Shown piece after piece: positions 33,038 to 42,179 of a DNA stretch of 64,000 nucleotides (position 1 is its first letter; every line of letters starts with the position of its first letter). The notes beneath the pieces are model-generated. The model did not search any database and was not told where the DNA came from. It saw only the letters and a program-made list of their open reading frames with translations. Both the position numbers and the translations under genes were made by a program. Source of the DNA: JAOUEA01 sp963719165 (GTDB lineage: Bacteria > Actinomycetota > UBA4738 > HRBIN12); contig CAVRAV010000001.1 of NCBI GenBank assembly GCA_963719165.1, forward strand, positions 1,674,001 to 1,738,000, written 5' to 3'.

Positions 33038-33391
33038 GTGGCGCAGATGCAACGGCTCGACATGGAGCGTCGGCTCGAGCGGGTCGAACGCCTGCTGCGC
33101 GCGGCGGCCGACGAGGCGAGGAGCGCGCGCCTCGATCTGGGCGCCGACGGCGGTGGGGCGAACGATCGCTGGGCAAAGATGATGTTCACGGTGCTCGATC
33201 AGCTCGCTCGCGAAGGCGGGGAGGTGAGCCGGCAGCGGTTCCTGGAGATCGGCGAGGAGCACGGGTACAACCGCCGAGGCATGGCCGGGTTCTACCAGCA
33301 ACTGGTCGAGCCGGGCCCCGCCTTCACCACGAGGCTCACCGAGGAGGGCCGAGAGCGTCTGCGGATCCTGGGCGAGCGGTACGGAGGCTAG
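33038..33391 (+). CDS. Hypothetical protein with coiled-coil start and winged-helix-like end
   Basis: 117 residues from GTG 33038 (GAGGAGAGG 8 nt upstream). 'MERRLERVERLLRAAADEA' is an amphipathic coiled coil; the C-terminal 60 residues alternate helices and turns ('MMFTVLDQLAREGGEVS', 'RRGMAGFYQQLV', 'LTEEGRERLRILGERYG') like a small wHTH. No family recognised. Divergent from the ABC operon with 112 bp between; converges on ureC by 3 bp. Confidence 0.6.
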   Translation: MAQMQRLDMERRLERVERLLRAAADEARSARLDLGADGGGANDRWAKMMFTVLDQLAREGGEVSRQRFLEIGEEHGYNRRGMAGFYQQLVEPGPAFTTRLTEEGRERLRILGERYGG

Positions 33392-33394
33392 AGC

Positions 33395-35125
33395 TCAGCG
33401 CAGGAGGTGGCGTGCGCTCATCGGCACCTCGCTCGCCGGTGAGCATGCGAGCGTTCGACCCCGCAGCCGGACCGAGCCATCCGCGGGGTCGATCTCTACG
33501 GGAGCCACGGCGGTGTTCGCCACCAGCGAGGAGCGCCGGACCTCACGCGTCCCGGCGACGGCCACGAACCGGCGGCGGCTGCTCAACCGAGCCCGCAGGC
33601 CAGACTCCAGCGCCGCCTGCGACACGAAGGTCGCGCTCACGCTCGCGGCCGCGAGGCCCATCGCGGCCCACTGAGGACCCACGATGACGGGCTCGGCGCC
33701 ATCGATCGAGGCGTTCCCCTCTCCGGAGGGGCCCCACGCGAAGTGGCCCGACTTGAGGACGAGTTCGGGTTTCACGCCGAAACCGCCCGGCGACCACAGG
33801 ACGACGTCGGCCATGCGACCCGGCAGGAGGGAGCCGACCTCGGTCGCAACCCCGTGGACGATGGCCGGCTCGGCGGTCACCTTGGCGAGGTAGCGCAGGA
33901 CGCGCTCGTTATCCGCGCGATCTCCGGGCCGGGGTCGGGCCCAACGGTGTGCGACAGGAGGGGGTGGGGCGAAGCCGGCGCCCTCCCGCGACGTGCGCCA
34001 GGCCTTCATGGCGTGCGCGAGCTGGAACGTTCGCCGCACCGTCTCGCCGATCCGCCCCATCCCCTGCGAATCGCTGTTCACGATCGAGATGGCACCGAGC
34101 TCGTGCAGGGGACCCTCGGCGGCCATCGTCGACGGTCGGACCCGCTCGGCAGCGGCTTCCCGATCGGCACGGACCTCGGGGTTGCCCGCGTGCACCGCCA
34201 TGATCATCTCGACGTGCTCGCGGGCCGTCGAGGAGCCGAACGGGATCGTGGGCGTGGTGGTCGAGCACACGACGTTGGGCTCCGCTACCAGCGCGAGCAC
34301 GTCGGGGATGTGGCCGCCCCCGGCGCCCTCGACGTGGTAGGCATGGATCGCCCGGCCGTCGATCGCCTCCACCGTGTCCACGAGCTCGGCCGACTCATTC
34401 AGAGAATCCGTGTGCAGGCACACGGCGATGTCGTGGGCCTGGGCCGCGCGAAGGGTGGCGTCGATGACCTCGGGGTAGGCGCCCCAGTCCTCGTGGATCT
34501 TCAGGCCCACCGATCCCGACTCGATCAAGCGGTCCACCGCGCCGGGAACATCGGTGCGAGCACTCGCCTGCAGCCCGAGGTTCACGGGCATGTGCTCGAA
34601 GGCACGCATGGTGATGCCCATCGCCATCGGCGGCTCCTCGAACCCGGCCGTGATCAGCGTCGTCACTCCCGCCGCGAGCGCCACCGGAACCAGGTTCGGC
34701 GTGATGAGATGGACGTGGCTATCCACGGCACCCGCCGTGGCGATCAGCCCGTAGCCCATGATCGGCAGCGTGTTCGGGCCGATCGTCATGTCGACGCCCG
34801 AGGTGATGTCCGGGTTGCCGGCGCGGCCGATCCCTACGATGCGCCCGTCCTTGATCCCGATGTTGGTCTTCACCACGCCGAGGAACGGATCGAGCAGGAG
34901 CACGCCCGCCACCAGCACGTCCAGCTCGCTGTCGGCCGTTGCCCGGTCGAACTGCGCCATCCGCGAACGGATGTTCTTTCCGTAGCCCCACAGCGGCTCG
35001 TCTCCGTACCCGACGTGATCATCCTCCACCTCGACCCAGAGATCGGTGTCGGCGAGGCGCACGCGATCTCCCGTCGTGGGGCCGTAGCGGCGCGCGTAGT
35101 CCTCGCGGGACATCCGCACGGGCAT
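33395..35125 (-). CDS. ureC: Urease alpha subunit-like nickel amidohydrolase
   Basis: 576 residues from ATG 35125 (ATGA overlap with ureAB). All nickel-centre residues of urease are in place: 'DSHVHLI' (two His), the carbamylated Lys in 'GLKIHEDWG', 'CLHTDSLNES' (His), 'YHVEGAGGGHIPD' (His) and 'SDSQGMGR' (Asp). Difference: the active-site flap reads 'MIMAVHAGN' where true ureases have a Cys just before the catalytic His (VCHH), so that Cys is Val. No ureDEFG accessory genes occur in the window. The substrate may be urea or another ureido/amide compound; the operon partner is an amidohydrolase. Confidence 0.82.
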   Translation of the reverse strand: MPVRMSREDYARRYGPTTGDRVRLADTDLWVEVEDDHVGYGDEPLWGYGKNIRSRMAQFDRATADSELDVLVAGVLLLDPFLGVVKTNIGIKDGRIVGIGRAGNPDITSGVDMTIGPNTLPIMGYGLIATAGAVDSHVHLITPNLVPVALAAGVTTLITAGFEEPPMAMGITMRAFEHMPVNLGLQASARTDVPGAVDRLIESGSVGLKIHEDWGAYPEVIDATLRAAQAHDIAVCLHTDSLNESAELVDTVEAIDGRAIHAYHVEGAGGGHIPDVLALVAEPNVVCSTTTPTIPFGSSTAREHVEMIMAVHAGNPEVRADREAAAERVRPSTMAAEGPLHELGAISIVNSDSQGMGRIGETVRRTFQLAHAMKAWRTSREGAGFAPPPPVAHRWARPRPGDRADNERVLRYLAKVTAEPAIVHGVATEVGSLLPGRMADVVLWSPGGFGVKPELVLKSGHFAWGPSGEGNASIDGAEPVIVGPQWAAMGLAAASVSATFVSQAALESGLRARLSSRRRFVAVAGTREVRRSSLVANTAVAPVEIDPADGSVRLRGRTLACSPASEVPMSARHLLR

Positions 35126-35730
35126 CAGCCCCCAACCTCCGGCCGCGGGCCCGCGCCGTCGACCCGGACCAGGCGGACAACCCTGCGCTCGCCGGGTGCC
35201 CATCGCACGGTGTCGCCGGCGGGGATGTCCAGTCGGAATCCCCGGGCGTCAGCGCGTTCGAACCTCAGCCGTCGGTTGACGCGGTCGAAGGGGAAGTGCG
35301 AGGACACGCGGATCGCGTGATCGGAGTCGTTCGTCACCTCGAGGTCGAACGAAGACATCCCCTCGTTGAGGGTGAGCGAGCCCTCGGCGAGGACCATCGC
35401 GCCGGGACCCGGATCGGAGCTCGCGTCCGAGGCGCCGAGCCCGCGGAGCACGATCAGGCGCGAGCCCTCGTCGAGCAGGACCTCCACGCGGATCTCGGCG
35501 ATCAAGGCGTCCACGCCCTCGAGAAGGTCATCAGGTGCCACGGCGTTCATCCCCGCGTCGACGACCGCATCGAACGTGCCGCCCGCCCGCGCGGCCATGT
35601 GCATCTCGTCGCACGCGATCGCGATGGCCTCGGGGGCGTTCAGGCGCAGACCGCGGTCGCGCTGGCGCCGCGCCAGCTCGGCCACCTGGAACACGAGCAA
35701 CCTCGCCTGCTCCGTTGGGCCGAGCTTCAT
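35125..35730 (-). CDS. ureAB: Urease gamma-beta fusion subunit
   Basis: 201 residues. Residues 1-100 are gamma-like ('LGPTEQARLLVFQVAELARR', 'LRLNAPEAIAIACDEMHMAA'); after a short linker rich in Asp/Pro, residues 110-195 are beta-like ('LNEGMSSFDLEVTNDSDHAI', 'VSSHFPFDRVNRRL', 'DIPAGDTVRWAPGERRVV'). Fused gamma-beta subunits are known in several bacteria. The beta Gly-rich loop is shortened compared with canonical UreB. Coupled to the amidohydrolase upstream (ATGA) and to ureC downstream. Confidence 0.82.
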   Translation of the reverse strand: MKLGPTEQARLLVFQVAELARRQRDRGLRLNAPEAIAIACDEMHMAARAGGTFDAVVDAGMNAVAPDDLLEGVDALIAEIRVEVLLDEGSRLIVLRGLGASDASSDPGPGAMVLAEGSLTLNEGMSSFDLEVTNDSDHAIRVSSHFPFDRVNRRLRFERADARGFRLDIPAGDTVRWAPGERRVVRLVRVDGAGPRPEVGG

Positions 35731-37373
35731 CCGCGGCCTCCCGCGACCCGGCTCGCGACCCTCGCGTCGTGTACCGGCCGGCCGTCGATCAGGGTGAGCC
35801 AGACGCCCACCGCGGGAATCTCGGCGATGGGGGTCTCGACGAGATCGCCGTCCACCACGACGATGTCGGCCCGCTTGCCGACCTCGAGCGAGCCGATCCG
35901 ATCCTCCATCCGCAACGCGAAGGCCGCGGATATCGTGTGCGCGCGGAGCGACTCCTCCAACGTGAGGGCCTGGGACGCGCCGATGGGGGCGCCGCTGCTG
36001 GTTCGGCGCTCCATCGCCGCGGCGATCGTATCCATCGGCCGGTAGGAGGTCACATCGGAGTCGCTGCTCAGGACCACGGTGATGCCCGCCTCAAGCTCGT
36101 CCCGCAACGGCTGAAGCGCGTGCGCGCGGGGCCCCAACCGCTCCAGGAATTCGTCCCCGCTGTCGCGGAGGTAGTTCGGCTGGACGACCGTGATCGCGCC
36201 CAGCCGAGCGATGCGCTGCACGAGCTCGGGCGTCGGGTACCCGGCGTGTTCCAGGCGGTGCCGGTGCTCGCGGGGAGCCGCCCGCGCGGCCGCCTCGAGT
36301 GCGTCCAGCACGGCCCCCATGGCGCGGTCCCCTTGGACGTGCACGCCGACCTGCCAGCCGTCGACGTGGGCGGCCACGATCATCTCGCGCAGCTGCTCGG
36401 GGGACCAGTACATCGAGCCCCCGAACTCCGCGTGCGTGCCGTAGCCGTCGACGAAGGAGGCGGTGCCACCGATGAGTGAGCCGTCCGCGTAGAACTTCAT
36501 GGCGCCGATGCTGAGGCGGTCGTCCCCGAACGGGCCCGCGAGGCCGAGCGCATGGAAGGATTCGAACTGGTGCGACAGCGGCATGCACACCGTGCGAACG
36601 CCCAGCGTGCCTCGCCGAGATGCTTCCCGATACGCGAGCAGCTCGCGGCGCGTTACCTGCGCGTCGCAGACGGTCGTGAGCCCCGCCGCGACGAACGCCC
36701 GAGACGCGCGCTCGACGTTCGCGACGGACGCCTCCAGGGTGGTCTCGGTGTGGAAGTTCGGCCCGTGCGAACCGATGTCGACCGCCACGGGCAGGATGAG
36801 GTTCATCGCGGCGTCGAGGCAGAGTCCGCTCAGGCGACCGTCCGGGCCCCGAACGAGTCGCCCGCCCTGCGGATCGGGGGTGTCCTCGGACACGCCCCGA
36901 CGCTCGAGCGCCTCGGAGTTCACGAACACGTGGTGGCCCGAGACGTGCAAGACCATCACCGGGTGGGCGGACGTGGCGCGGTCCAGATCCCACCTGGTCA
37001 GGACCCGTTCGTATTTCGCGTCGTCGAATCCGGATGCCGCGATCCACTCTCCCGGGGGCGCGAGCGCGGCGGCCTCGCGGAGCCGGCGGACGAGGTCCTC
37101 GACCGACCCGATCCCCGGGTATCGAGCGTCCAACGTAGCGAGCGACTCGCCCGTGGCGAGGAAATGGTTGTGGGCGTCGATCAACCCCGGCAGCACCGTC
37201 CGGCCCTCGACGTCGATCTCGGAGGCCCCCGGGAACCGATCCGCGAGCTCGGCCGCCGTGCCGATCCCCACGATCCGGGAGCCGCAGATGGCGAGCGCGC
37301 CCACCCACGGCATGGCGGCGTCGGCGGTGAACACGCGGCCGCCATGGATCATCAGCGGCCGGGTAGGATCCAT
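35727..37373 (-). CDS. YtcJ-type metal-dependent amidohydrolase
   Basis: 548 residues from ATG 37373 after GAAGGAG. Amidohydrolase_3 features: 'GGRVFTADAAMPWVGALAI' start, 'VLPGLIDAHNHFLATGES' (H-x-H), 'VSGHHVFVN', Lys in 'AMKFYADGSLIGGTA', 'VHVQGDRAMG' (His), 'RLEHAG' (His), 'LSSDSDVTSYRPM' (Asp) and 'GSLEVGKRADIVVVD'. Such enzymes hydrolyse N-acyl or other C-N bonds. First gene of the urease-like operon, so it may release the compound that the urease-like complex then acts on. Divergent from the Crp-like regulator. Confidence 0.85.
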   Translation of the reverse strand: MDPTRPLMIHGGRVFTADAAMPWVGALAICGSRIVGIGTAAELADRFPGASEIDVEGRTVLPGLIDAHNHFLATGESLATLDARYPGIGSVEDLVRRLREAAALAPPGEWIAASGFDDAKYERVLTRWDLDRATSAHPVMVLHVSGHHVFVNSEALERRGVSEDTPDPQGGRLVRGPDGRLSGLCLDAAMNLILPVAVDIGSHGPNFHTETTLEASVANVERASRAFVAAGLTTVCDAQVTRRELLAYREASRRGTLGVRTVCMPLSHQFESFHALGLAGPFGDDRLSIGAMKFYADGSLIGGTASFVDGYGTHAEFGGSMYWSPEQLREMIVAAHVDGWQVGVHVQGDRAMGAVLDALEAAARAAPREHRHRLEHAGYPTPELVQRIARLGAITVVQPNYLRDSGDEFLERLGPRAHALQPLRDELEAGITVVLSSDSDVTSYRPMDTIAAAMERRTSSGAPIGASQALTLEESLRAHTISAAFALRMEDRIGSLEVGKRADIVVVDGDLVETPIAEIPAVGVWLTLIDGRPVHDARVASRVAGGRG

Positions 37374-37491
37374 CGCTTCGCTCCTTCGAGGATCGGGTCG
37401 GGCATCAGTTCCCGGCTCACGATAGCGGCGCGATCGCCGGCGCCGCCACGGGTCCGGACGTGACCGCATCGGGGGCGCCTCGCGCCCGGCT

Positions 37492-38274
37492 ATGCTTTCC
37501 GTCATGGCTCAGGCGATCGCGGATCTCGCTGCGTCGGGCAACGAACTGCTCGCGGCGCTGCCGCCGGCCGAACGCGCTCACCTCCTGCGCGACGCGCGGG
37601 CCCGTCGAGTCGAGCCGGGCGATGTCCTGTACGAGCCGGGACGACCGCTCACGACGGTCTCCTTCCCGATCACCGCGGTCGTCTCGATCCTCGCCGTCCT
37701 GGCCGACGGAACCGCGGTCGAGGTCGCCACCATCGGCCGTGAGGGGCTGGTAGGCGCGTTCACGTTCCTGGGCGACGATCGCGATCCGAACGCGCGGGCA
37801 GTCGTGCAGATGGGAGGCGAGATCCTCAGCGTGGATCTTCGGTGGTTCGACCACGAGCTGCGGGATCCGTCCACGCAGCTCAGCTCGCTCCTGAACGACT
37901 ACACGCGCGCCAGCCTCGTGCAACTCACGCAGAGCGTCGCGTGCGGCGCTGCGCACTCGGTGCGACAGCGTCTCGCCCGTTGGCTCCTGCAAACCAGCGA
38001 CCGCGTCGCCTCCGATGAGGTTCGCCTCACCCATGACTTCCTCGCCGGCATGCTGCACGCGCGCCGCGCGTCGGTCACGGTGGCGCTGCGGGAGCTGCAG
38101 GAGGCGGGGATGGTGGCCACGCGCCGCGGGGCGACTTCGATCCTCGACCGCGGAGCCCTACGCGGGGCGGCGTGCGAGTGTTACGCGGTTGTCCGCGAGG
38201 AGTACGCACGCCTGCTCCCGGGAGAAAGCGTGGCGGCCGCCGCGGCGTCCTCGGGAGCCGGAACCGTCGCCTGA
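37492..38274 (+). CDS. Crp/Fnr-family transcription regulator
   Basis: 260 residues (ATG 37504 is an alternative start). N-terminal cNMP-type sensor ('LLAALPPAERAHLLRDAR', 'VEPGDVLYEPGRPL', 'VEVATIGREGLVGAF') and C-terminal HTH ('VRLTHDFLAGMLHARRASVT', 'ALRELQEAGMVATRRG'). The cyclic-nucleotide Arg-Ser/Thr motif is not evident and there is no FeS Cys cluster at the N-terminus. Divergent from the urease-like operon with 118 bp between, so it may control that operon. Confidence 0.85.
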   Translation: MLSVMAQAIADLAASGNELLAALPPAERAHLLRDARARRVEPGDVLYEPGRPLTTVSFPITAVVSILAVLADGTAVEVATIGREGLVGAFTFLGDDRDPNARAVVQMGGEILSVDLRWFDHELRDPSTQLSSLLNDYTRASLVQLTQSVACGAAHSVRQRLARWLLQTSDRVASDEVRLTHDFLAGMLHARRASVTVALRELQEAGMVATRRGATSILDRGALRGAACECYAVVREEYARLLPGESVAAAAASSGAGTVA

Positions 38275-38312
38275 TGGCCCCTGGGGAGGGTCACCCGTCG
38301 GGCGGCGATCCG

Positions 38313-39323
38313 TCAACGGCGCGCCGCGCGTACCATCAGCGGGATCGCGATCGCGGCGCCGAGGGCCAGCACGCGCACGGGCGTAGCTCGGAGCGCCACG
38401 ACCTGCTGCAGACTCCGCGCGTGCGATCGCCCGTCGAAGCGGCCGTGGGCACCGTGGTCACCCGCGACGGGTTCCCACAAGTTGTCGGGTCGATCGGGAT
38501 CCTCCGACTCGGCCGTCTGCTGACCGGCGTACCCGGTCCGCGCCAGATATCGGTCAAGCAGCCCCGGGACGAACTTGTTGGCCACGATCGTGAGCACCGT
38601 GGATCCTCCGACCCATCGCTCCCTGCGCCGCGGATGCTCGGCGGCGTGCACGATGGCTCGGGCCGCGACCTCCGGCTCGAAGATCGGCGGGACCGGCTGG
38701 GCCTTCTTCGGCAGGCGAGAACGAACCACGTCGAACTGCGGCGTGTTCAGCGCGGGCATCTGGACCATGGTCACCTCGATACCGCTGCCCTCGTGCAAGA
38801 GCTCGGTACGCAGCGACTCGGTGAATCCCTGGATCGCGTGCTTGGCGCCGCAGTATGCCGACTGCAGCGGGATCCCTCGATACGCCAGGGCGGATCCCAC
38901 CTGCACGATCGTTCCCCGGTCCCGGGCACGCATCCGTCGCAGCGCGGCCATCGTCCCGAACACGACGCCGTGGTAGGTCACGTCGGTAACACGACGGAAC
39001 TCCTCAGGTTGGATCTCCCGCACGGGCGCGAAGACCGACGTCATGGCGTCGTTCACCCATACATCGATGGGGCCGAGCCCCTCCTCCACGGCGAGCGCGG
39101 CCGCCTCCACCTGCTCGGGGTCCGCGACGTCCGTCGGGATGGCGAGCGCCTTGGCGCCCGCATCCTCCACGTCCCGCACGGCTCCGGCGAGCCCATCGTG
39201 CCCGCGCGCGAGCAAGGCGACCATCCAGCCGCGCTCGGCGAACGCCTTGGCCGTCGCCCGGCCGACGCCGGAGCTCGCTCCCGTGACCACCGCCACCCGC
39301 GGCCTTTCGTCGATCGTTTCCAT
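38313..39323 (-). CDS. Short-chain dehydrogenase/reductase with C-terminal membrane-like tail
   Basis: 336 residues; ATG 39323 preferred over GTG 39332 because GGAAGGAG is 8 nt before it. Cofactor motif 'VVTGASSGVGRATAKAF', 'NDAMTSVFAP' (altered NNAG), catalytic 'QVGSALAYRG' (Ser) and 'YCGAKHA' (Tyr, Lys). Longer than classical SDRs; after residue 240 comes a basic tail with a hydrophobic C-terminus (VRVLALGAAIAIPLMV). Last gene of the five-gene catabolic operon; likely oxidises or reduces a hydroxy/keto intermediate. Confidence 0.82.
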   Translation of the reverse strand: METIDERPRVAVVTGASSGVGRATAKAFAERGWMVALLARGHDGLAGAVRDVEDAGAKALAIPTDVADPEQVEAAALAVEEGLGPIDVWVNDAMTSVFAPVREIQPEEFRRVTDVTYHGVVFGTMAALRRMRARDRGTIVQVGSALAYRGIPLQSAYCGAKHAIQGFTESLRTELLHEGSGIEVTMVQMPALNTPQFDVVRSRLPKKAQPVPPIFEPEVAARAIVHAAEHPRRRERWVGGSTVLTIVANKFVPGLLDRYLARTGYAGQQTAESEDPDRPDNLWEPVAGDHGAHGRFDGRSHARSLQQVVALRATPVRVLALGAAIAIPLMVRAARR

Positions 39324-39328
39324 TTGGG

Positions 39329-40420
39329 TCACTCCTTCCGATACGGTTCCGCGTCGTTGCGCCGAAGGACGAGCCCGTGGCCCGGGCGCGCCGGGTCGGG
39401 CCTGAGCGCGCCGCCATGCGGCGAGACCACGCCGTCGAAGAGCAGTCGGTCCACGTACGCGTGATCCGCGAAGTACTCAACGTGTCTGAGATTGGGGATC
39501 GCGCACGCCACGTGCAGGTGTGAGGACGGGGCCGTGTGCCCCGACAGCTCCAAAGACCGCGACGAGGCGAGCGCCGCGGCCCGCATCCAGCCCAGGACCC
39601 CCGCGCAGCGGGAGACGTCGGCCTGCAGGACGTCGACGACGGGCAGCAGGCGAGCGAAATCGAACACGTCGTAGCCGTACTCCCCCGCGGCGACCTCGGG
39701 CTCCACCGCCTCGCGCACCTCGCGGAGCCCCTCCAGGTCGTCGGAGGAGACGGGCTCCTCGAACCAGCTGACGCCCTCGCCCGCGAGCGCGTGAGCGACA
39801 CGGATCGCCTGCTTGCGCGAGTACGCGCCGTTCGCGTCGACGAACAGCTCCACGCCCGGCCCGACGGCCTTGCGCGCCAAGCCGACCCGGTCCACATCGC
39901 GAGCCGGGTCGGCGCCGCGGTCCACGCCGATCTTCATCTTGACGCGGGTGAACCCGTCGTCGTGCGCCCATGTGGCCAGCTGCCTCGCCAGGGCATCGTC
40001 GTCCATCGACGTGAACCCACCGCTCGCGTACACGGGCACCTCGTCGCGCGCCGCGCCCAGCAAGCGGAACAGGGGCAGACCCAGCAGCTTCGCCTTGAGG
40101 TCCCACAGGCCGAGCTCCACGGCGGCGATCGCCATCGAGGCGATCCCGCGACGCCCGGCGTTGCGCACCGCGTCGATCATCGCGGACCAGGCGGCGGGGA
40201 TGTCGAGGGCGTCGCGACCAACGACCTGATGCGCGAGCACGTCGCGGATCACGGAGGCGCAGGCGGGCGGCCCGTAGGTGAGGCCGAGGCCGCGCTCCGG
40301 TCCCGCGTCGATCTCCACCACCACCACGGTGGTGTGGTCCCAGGCGAGCGTGCCGTCGGCCTCCGGCTCCACGAGGGGGACCCGGTATGCCGCCACGTCC
40401 AAGGTTCGGATCGTGGTCAT
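39329..40420 (-). CDS. Enolase-superfamily (mandelate racemase/muconate lactonizing type) enzyme
   Basis: 363 residues from ATG 40420 (ATGA overlap with the ThDP gene). Capping domain then barrel with 'TRVKMKIGVD' (K-x-K base), metal ligands in 'FVDANGAYS' (Asp), 'SWFEEPVSSDD' (Glu) and 'VAAGEYG' (Glu), and 'LSGHTAPSSHLH' near the last barrel strands. Members abstract an alpha-proton of a carboxylate: sugar-acid dehydratases, racemases, cycloisomerases. With the neighbours a sugar-acid or aromatic-acid pathway is likely; substrate not determinable. Confidence 0.85.
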   Translation of the reverse strand: MTTIRTLDVAAYRVPLVEPEADGTLAWDHTTVVVVEIDAGPERGLGLTYGPPACASVIRDVLAHQVVGRDALDIPAAWSAMIDAVRNAGRRGIASMAIAAVELGLWDLKAKLLGLPLFRLLGAARDEVPVYASGGFTSMDDDALARQLATWAHDDGFTRVKMKIGVDRGADPARDVDRVGLARKAVGPGVELFVDANGAYSRKQAIRVAHALAGEGVSWFEEPVSSDDLEGLREVREAVEPEVAAGEYGYDVFDFARLLPVVDVLQADVSRCAGVLGWMRAAALASSRSLELSGHTAPSSHLHVACAIPNLRHVEYFADHAYVDRLLFDGVVSPHGGALRPDPARPGHGLVLRRNDAEPYRKE

Positions 40421-42177
40421 GGCTTCAGTTGATCGAGCTTGTCGCGGAAGATCGTCGAGGCGATCGACGCGCGGCGAGGCTGCCCCTTCAGGAACGCCTT
40501 AGCGAAGGATGAGGCTTCTTCGTACGTGATCGACGCCGGCATCGGCGGCTCGTCGGCATTGACCACCACGTCGACGAGGGCGGGCCCGTCATACGAGAAG
40601 GCGTCGCGGAGGGCGGACTCGAGATCGCCCGGCTTCTCCACCTTGATGCCGAGCGCCCCGCAGGCCTCGGCCCAGGGCGCGAAATCCATCCGCCGGTCGA
40701 ACCGCACCCCGTGCTCGGGATAGCCGAGCGCCATCTGCTCCCACAGGATCTGCCCCAACAGCGAGTTGTTGCAGATCACGACCTTGATCGGAAGCGCGTG
40801 CATGGCGGCCGTATGGAATTCCGCCATCAACATCGCGAATCCACCGTCGCCCACGAACGCGATGCACTGACGTCCGGGATGGGCCACCTGAGCGGCGATG
40901 GCGTACGGAAGCCCCGGAGCCATCGTCGCGAGGTTCCCCGAGAGATGGAACTCTCGATCGCCCCTGATATCGAAATGCCGTGCCGCCCAGGTCGCGATCG
41001 TGCCGGAGTCGCACATGAGGAAGGCGTCCTCATCGGCAAAGCGATCGACGGTCCGCGCCAGGAACTGGGGCTGGATCGGCTCGCGATCGGGCGACTCGAT
41101 CGCCCTCATGTCCTCGTCCCAGCCCCGTTTGCCTTCCTGGATGTCCTCCAGGAAGGAGCGGTCCCGTTTGCGATCCAGCAGGGGCCGAAGGGCGCACAAC
41201 GTCTCCGCGGCGTCGCCGACGAGCGGCGCCTCGACCGGGAGCCGGTTGCCCATGCGGACCGGATCGAGCTCGATCTGGACCGCCCGGAGCTCGGCGGGCA
41301 AGTACGCGGTGTAGGGGAAGTTGGTGCCGACCATCAAGATCGCGTCGGCGCCCTCCATGGCATCCTCCGACGGCCGAGTGCCGAGCAAACCCAGGCCCCC
41401 CGTGGTGAGCGGATGGTCGTCCGGCACCGCCGTCTTACCCCGCAGCGTCTTCACGACCGGGCTGCCGAGGGCCTCCGCCACCTCGAGGACCTCCGTGCGC
41501 GCGCCGATGGCGCCCGCACCCACCAGGATCACGACCCGCTCGGCGTCGTTGAGCAAACCGGCCGCGCGAGCGAGCGCGTGCTCGTCGGGGACCACCCGGG
41601 CCTCCGCTCGCGTGGGCGCCGTGATCGGGACCCGCGCATTGGCGAGGCCGCCCTCGTACGGGTCGAGGTCGGCGGGCGCCTCCTGAAGGTCGACCGGGAA
41701 GGTGAGATGCGATACGCCCTTGCGCGCGAGCGCCGTGCGTACGGCGATGTCGACCAGGGCCGGGATCTGCACCGGCGTGTGGACGAAGGCGTTGTACTCG
41801 GTGAGATCCATGAGGATCCGATCCAGGTGCACTTCCTGCTGGAAGCCGGTCCCGAGCTGGGTCGTCGCCTGCATGCCCGTGATGGCCAGGACGGGCACGT
41901 GGTCGAGTTTGGCGTCGTAGAGCCCGTTGATGAGGTGTAACCCGCCCGGACCCGATGTCGCGAGGCAGACCCCGAGCCTGCCCGTCGTCTTGGCATAGCC
42001 ACTCGCCATGAAGGCGGCCGCCTCTTCGTGATGGACGAGGAAGAACCTGATGCGATCCTCGTGGCGACGGAAACCTTCCATGATCCCGTTGATCCCGTCC
42101 CCCGGCAGCCCGAAGACGGTGTCGACACCCCAGTCGATGAGGCGCTCGACGAGCAGTTCGGATGCGATCTTGTCCAT
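40417..42177 (-). CDS. ThDP-dependent enzyme of the pyruvate oxidase/dehydrogenase (quinone) type
   Basis: 586 residues from ATG 42177, 2 bp after the FAD gene. PYR domain with the catalytic Glu in 'LVHHEEAAAFMASGYA'; central domain 'ILVGAGAIGARTEV'; PP domain ThDP motif 'AFVGDGGFAMLMAEFHTA' to 'VICNNSLLGQI' (GDG...NN). 'GLPGDGINGIMEGF' at the start is PoxB-like. C-terminal extension (KGQPRRASIASTIF) is short and lacks a clear lipid-binding helix. Could decarboxylate pyruvate or another 2-oxoacid made by the adjacent flavoenzyme. Confidence 0.85.
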   Translation of the reverse strand: MDKIASELLVERLIDWGVDTVFGLPGDGINGIMEGFRRHEDRIRFFLVHHEEAAAFMASGYAKTTGRLGVCLATSGPGGLHLINGLYDAKLDHVPVLAITGMQATTQLGTGFQQEVHLDRILMDLTEYNAFVHTPVQIPALVDIAVRTALARKGVSHLTFPVDLQEAPADLDPYEGGLANARVPITAPTRAEARVVPDEHALARAAGLLNDAERVVILVGAGAIGARTEVLEVAEALGSPVVKTLRGKTAVPDDHPLTTGGLGLLGTRPSEDAMEGADAILMVGTNFPYTAYLPAELRAVQIELDPVRMGNRLPVEAPLVGDAAETLCALRPLLDRKRDRSFLEDIQEGKRGWDEDMRAIESPDREPIQPQFLARTVDRFADEDAFLMCDSGTIATWAARHFDIRGDREFHLSGNLATMAPGLPYAIAAQVAHPGRQCIAFVGDGGFAMLMAEFHTAAMHALPIKVVICNNSLLGQILWEQMALGYPEHGVRFDRRMDFAPWAEACGALGIKVEKPGDLESALRDAFSYDGPALVDVVVNADEPPMPASITYEEASSFAKAFLKGQPRRASIASTIFRDKLDQLKP

Positions 42178-42179
42178 GA

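Noticed and set aside
33743..35320. Plus-strand open frame of 525 codons
   Set aside because: Antisense shadow of ureC.
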